Shown in pieces: positions 6,574 to 10,000 of a stretch of DNA of 10,000 nucleotides. The position numbers and the translations under genes are program-made. The notes below the pieces were generated by a model. It was not told the origin of the DNA. It ran no database searches and saw only the letters and a program-made list of their open reading frames with translations. Each line of letters opens with the position of its first letter. Position 1 is the first letter of the stretch. This stretch comes from Planctomycetota bacterium (GTDB lineage Bacteria > Planctomycetota > UBA8742 > SKZP01): contig SKZP01000202.1 of assembly GCA_007127275.1 (NCBI GenBank), forward strand, positions 1 through 10,000. Direction: 5' to 3'.

Positions 6574-8607
6574 TTACTTGTGCTCGAACGTGGCCGCGGC
6601 CTTCGGGCCGTTTTCCAGAAAGTTTCGCAGGCCAATGCGACCGTCCGTCGTGAGGAAGCATTCGCCGAAGCGGTCGTACTCCACTTCAAGCCCCTCGGCA
6701 AGGGGCTTCGCGTTCCCCTCGAGCACCGCTTCTTGAAGCAACTGATCAATCCGCGTGGAGAGGTGGCCGAGCTCGGCCTCCGGGGCAGGCGTTGGCTCGA
6801 GCGCTTCCTTGCGCACGCGGCGGACCGGTTCGGCCTCGCCAGCGGCGAGCTTGCGGGCTAGATCCAGGGCACGGTCGCGTACCTCGGTTGGTGCAACCAC
6901 CTCCTCGAGGTAGCCAATCTCCTTGGCGCGGTTGGCGTCAATGGGCTTTGCCGTGCGCAGAATGGGCCAGGCGGCCTCGAAGCCGACGAGCCGTGGCAGC
7001 CGCTGCGTGCCGCCGGCGCCGGGAATCAGGCCGAGGTTGGGCTCTGGCTGCCCAACGACCATGCCGGTGACGCCAATGCGCGCGGTGCAGGCCATGGCCA
7101 GCTCCGAGCCGCCGCCGAGGGCGAGGCCGTTGAGTGCGGCGACCACCGGCTTGCCGAGGTTCTCAATCAGCAGCAGCGGCTTCTGCATGCGCCGGCACTT
7201 CTCGACCGCCGCTTGCTTCGGATCTCCCTCCTCGAGCAGCGCGGCCAGTTCCGGAATGTCGGCGCCGGCGACGAAGGCGCGCGTGCCGAAGCCGGTGAGC
7301 ACGACCGCCTTGACTGCGGAGTTGTCTCGCAGTGCGGTAAAGACTTCGTCAAGCTGTGCAAAGACCTCCTCATTGAGCGCGTTGAGCACCTTCGGCCGGC
7401 GAATCTGCACGAGGGCGACGTCGTCGCGCAGCTCGGTGAAAACTACCGGCGTCTCGAACCCTTCTTGGTACTTCGCATGGACGCGAATCCCCGCCGGCAC
7501 CGCCGTCGCATCCATGCCGGCCCGCTCGAGGAACTGGCGCGCCACAAACTCGGCGCGCTCCACACCGACCTGATTGATCAGCGCCAGCGGCGGCGTGCAG
7601 TCGAAGGCGAGCTGCACCGCTTGTTCGAACTCGCCCATGTCGACAATGCCCGCGTCGAGGATTTCCGCGGCAATGGTGAAGTAGGCGCCGAGCAAACGCT
7701 CCCCCACTTGCTGCGTCGTCGTCTCGTCGACCTCGACGGTTTCGTCCTTTGCCGCCGCCTCCCATGCCTCGCTGGCGGCGGCTTTCTCGCGCAGCGAGTT
7801 CGGCACGCGAAACCACGGTTGAATCCGCTCGTGCAGGTTCTCGAGCCCCTCGACGGCAATGGGATTGGCGCCGCAGAGATTGGCGACGGTGAATGGACCC
7901 GCACCGAAGCCGAGCACCTTTTGCGCGACGGCGTCTACCTGCTTGGGGGAGGCAAGGCCGTCCTCGACGCAAAGAATGGCCTCCATCAGTACGCCTTCAT
8001 ACAGCGGATTGAGCGCGTAGCCGTAGCGTCCGTCGACGCGCACCGGCAGCTTGCCCAACAGCTCGAGCGCCTCGCGCACCCACAGCTCTGCGCTCGGGCT
8101 CGTCGCCTCTGCGCTGATTACCTCGACGACGAGGTTGCGGTCGGCGGGGAAAAAGAAGTGCACGTTCGCGCAGCGCGACTTGTCCGCGACCGGCTCGAAA
8201 ATGCGCTCCGGCTCCAGATGCGAGGAATTGCTCGTCAGCAGCGCTCCGGGCTTCGCGAGCTTGTCGAGTTCGGCAAAAATCTGCTGCTTGATGCCGAGCG
8301 TCTCGCTTGCCGCCTCGACAATCCAGTCCGCCTCCGCAAGCGCCTGTGCGTCGGTGGTCCAGGTGAACAGCGCCTTGGTCTTCTCCGCCTTTTCCGGCTT
8401 GCCGCGCTTTTGCGCCGCCTTGTCGAGCTTCGCCTCAATGCGTTCGCGCCCCTTGTCGAGCGCTTCTTGTGCAATGTCGTGAACCATCACGCGTGCGCCG
8501 TACGGCTCGAGCGCCTGCGCGAAGAACAGCGCAATGTCTGGCCCGATCTGGCCCGAGCCAATGACCGCCACGGTGTGAATCTCGCGGGTGCGGAAGGTGA
8601 AGGGCAT
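6574..8607 (-). CDS. Fused 3-hydroxyacyl-CoA dehydrogenase / enoyl-CoA hydratase
   Basis: A 677-residue bifunctional beta-oxidation enzyme: hydration of enoyl-CoA, then NAD+-dependent oxidation of 3-hydroxyacyl-CoA (or the reverse). The N-terminal dehydrogenase half has the Rossmann motif VAVIGSGQIGPDIA (13-26), SNSSH (126-130), catalytic His150 in VHFFFPADRN, Glu162 and Asn200, then a C-terminal helical part to about 375. The hydratase half (about 385-677) has FVAGADIPEL for the CoA oxyanion site, catalytic Glu502 in LGGGSELAMAC and Glu522 in PEPNLGLIPGAGGTQRLPRL. The order is the opposite of E. coli FadB and matches fusions known from archaeal carbon-fixation cycles and various bacteria. 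Both active sites look intact, though the usual HFFNP reads HFFFP. The start at 8607 (MPFTF) sits 12 residues before the Rossmann motif; a frame 18 residues longer is less likely. There is no clear Shine-Dalgarno. No thiolase or acyl-CoA dehydrogenase gene is in view. Confidence 0.93.
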   Translation of the reverse strand: MPFTFRTREIHTVAVIGSGQIGPDIALFFAQALEPYGARVMVHDIAQEALDKGRERIEAKLDKAAQKRGKPEKAEKTKALFTWTTDAQALAEADWIVEAASETLGIKQQIFAELDKLAKPGALLTSNSSHLEPERIFEPVADKSRCANVHFFFPADRNLVVEVISAEATSPSAELWVREALELLGKLPVRVDGRYGYALNPLYEGVLMEAILCVEDGLASPKQVDAVAQKVLGFGAGPFTVANLCGANPIAVEGLENLHERIQPWFRVPNSLREKAAASEAWEAAAKDETVEVDETTTQQVGERLLGAYFTIAAEILDAGIVDMGEFEQAVQLAFDCTPPLALINQVGVERAEFVARQFLERAGMDATAVPAGIRVHAKYQEGFETPVVFTELRDDVALVQIRRPKVLNALNEEVFAQLDEVFTALRDNSAVKAVVLTGFGTRAFVAGADIPELAALLEEGDPKQAAVEKCRRMQKPLLLIENLGKPVVAALNGLALGGGSELAMACTARIGVTGMVVGQPEPNLGLIPGAGGTQRLPRLVGFEAAWPILRTAKPIDANRAKEIGYLEEVVAPTEVRDRALDLARKLAAGEAEPVRRVRKEALEPTPAPEAELGHLSTRIDQLLQEAVLEGNAKPLAEGLEVEYDRFGECFLTTDGRIGLRNFLENGPKAAATFEHK

Positions 8608-8713
8608 AACAGCGTACGAGGGGCTTGGAACTTCGAAGGGAAAGCACGACAGGCGTGCCAAACATACCGTCTGGCTCGCGGTTTGTCTCTCCTCTCGCTG
8701 GCGCCCGGCGTTT

Positions 8714-9925
8714 CTAGCGGAACTGGTCGCGAAGCGCCTGTTCCGTGAGGTGACGCCGGGTCAGCCGGGCCAGCTCGTGTTCGGGGTCGTGCGCAAGCAA
8801 GAGGTTGACCCACTTATATGCGTTGGTTCGGGCGTTGCGTTCGTCCTCCTCGATGCGTTGCACCCACATGGAGAGCGTGTGCGTCGCCACATCCTCGAAC
8901 AACGCGTCGAGTCGCGGGCCGAGACGCTCAACGAGCCGCTGCAACCGCGGCCAGTCTCGCCCCTCGAGATGTCCAAACATGCGCTCGTCCACCGTCCGTT
9001 TCGCATTCTCCCAGCGCGTGTACGCCTCTTGGAGCGGCCGCGAGATGCGCCGGTCGGTGATGGCTCGGCGGGCCTTTTCGTCGACCGCTTCGCGAATCAA
9101 ATCCTCGCCCGCTTCAATCTCTTCCACAATGCGCAGGTAGAGCCGGCGCGCTTCGTTGTACGGCTGTTCCTCGCGACGGCCGAGGTCCTCGTCGAACAGG
9201 ACTTCTCCGTCCTCGCCGGCGTCCGCACCGTCGTCGTCCCCCGCGGGGTCGTCCTCGAGTGCCTCCGCCTCCTCCTCGTCGAGCCCGTCGGGCGCCACGC
9301 GTGGCGGCAACTCCGCCGGCAGCCCCAGGTCGTGCTGCAGTGTGTGAATATGCGCAACCAGGTCACTTTGCAACTGGTCGTCCTCCACGTCCGGAAACGT
9401 GATGTACACCTCAAGGAACAAGGCGAGGGCGTCTTCGAGTTGCCGACCCTGTTCCAACTGCCTAGCTCTGCGGAACCGCTCCCGGGCGTCCGCCGCTCGG
9501 GCCTGCGCCCACAGCGCCCCGGCACGCTCCTCGACCTCGCCTGCCCCTTGGCGCGCAATCATGAACGAACGCGAGGCTCGCTCGTACAGGCTTTGCTCGT
9601 GCGCATACACGCCGAGGGCAAGGTGGCCGCGTATGTCCTCCGGCTCCAGCAGAGCCGCGCGCGCTTCGTGGACGGACGCCTCGGTGAGCGACTCAAAGGA
9701 AAGGGTGCGCTCGCGTCCGTTGACCCGCACACGGAGGCGGTCGTCCTCAATTCCGAGCAGTTCGGCCTGCAGGGTCGTGCCGTCCTGCTGCTCGAGTTCG
9801 ACGACCGTTGGGTCCGCCGCGGCATCCCCGGCGGCGGCTAGCAAGACCGCCACGGCAACCCCGGCGCCGAAAAAGCTTACCAAGCCGGTTACGAGCCACA
9901 GCGACGTACGTGAGCGACGTTTCAT
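8714..9925 (-). CDS. Secreted or membrane-anchored acidic helical protein, SLA1-like N-terminus
   Basis: A 403-residue protein of unknown function. A basic start (MKRRSR) and hydrophobic stretch at about 9-32 form a signal peptide or anchor, with a possible cleavage site after AAA near residue 37. Residues 41-80 (VVELEQQDGTTLQAELLGIE through LSFESLTEA) look like the small SLA1/SHD1-type beta unit often seen in planctomycete exported proteins. Residues 95-200 are helical with a TPR-like feel. An acidic, probably disordered linker rich in Asp and Glu spans 214-249. A second helical part with many Arg/Glu pairs (252-403) ends the protein. No catalytic motif is visible; a periplasmic scaffold or interaction role is only a guess. 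GGGAG lies seven bases before the ATG. It ends 106 bases before the HAD-ECH start. Confidence 0.8.
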   Translation of the reverse strand: MKRRSRTSLWLVTGLVSFFGAGVAVAVLLAAAGDAAADPTVVELEQQDGTTLQAELLGIEDDRLRVRVNGRERTLSFESLTEASVHEARAALLEPEDIRGHLALGVYAHEQSLYERASRSFMIARQGAGEVEERAGALWAQARAADARERFRRARQLEQGRQLEDALALFLEVYITFPDVEDDQLQSDLVAHIHTLQHDLGLPAELPPRVAPDGLDEEEAEALEDDPAGDDDGADAGEDGEVLFDEDLGRREEQPYNEARRLYLRIVEEIEAGEDLIREAVDEKARRAITDRRISRPLQEAYTRWENAKRTVDERMFGHLEGRDWPRLQRLVERLGPRLDALFEDVATHTLSMWVQRIEEDERNARTNAYKWVNLLLAHDPEHELARLTRRHLTEQALRDQFR

Positions 9926-10000
9926 GAGAAAGCTCCCGAGTTCGCACCTCCGGTACGGCTCCCGACAGAATAAACGACCGCGGCCGGTTTGGGGAGTGCA

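Noticed and set aside
7213..8748. A long plus-strand open frame opposite the HAD-ECH fusion
   Set aside because: It has low-complexity Arg/Leu/Glu-rich sequence and no family motif, while the minus strand carries both complete catalytic domains.

Overview
The window is GC-rich chromosomal DNA with strong third-position GC, from a bacterium I cannot name. The best lineage hint is the secreted protein at 8714-9925, which pairs an N-terminal anchor with a small SLA1/SHD1-like beta segment, a style common in Planctomycetota and related groups. The fused HAD-ECH enzyme also occurs in other lineages, so this placement is tentative. I see no rRNA, tRNA, CRISPR array, transposase, integrase or phage gene.

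The layout is two convergent blocks. The left block is on the plus strand: a dTDP-4-dehydrorhamnose 3,5-epimerase-like cupin (336-1019), an argininosuccinate-synthase-family ligase (1217-2497), a gene-free stretch of about 580 bp ending in strong RNA-like structure, and a urocanase-family protein (3074-4735). The right block is on the minus strand, read from the right: a secreted or anchored acidic protein (9925-8714), a 3-hydroxyacyl-CoA dehydrogenase/enoyl-CoA hydratase fusion (8607-6574), an OsmC-family protein (6271-5843) and a six-helix membrane protein (5783-4863). The blocks meet at 4736-4862.

The main point of interest is that all three plus-strand enzymes belong to well-known families but have lost residues that define the usual reaction. 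The ArgG-like protein lacks, in frame, about 22 residues that hold the citrulline-binding Glu and Tyr. The HutU-like protein has Phe in place of the urocanase signature Cys and has altered NAD+-contact motifs. The RmlC-like protein has Trp at the conserved catalytic Tyr position. These may be paralogues recruited to other substrates, possibly one undescribed pathway. The gaps between them, and the lack of any other pathway gene in view, leave the link unproven.

The second point is a 30-bp inverted repeat followed by two small hairpins just before the HutU-like start codon. All four mismatches in the repeat become G-U pairs in plus-strand RNA, which points to a folded leader RNA.
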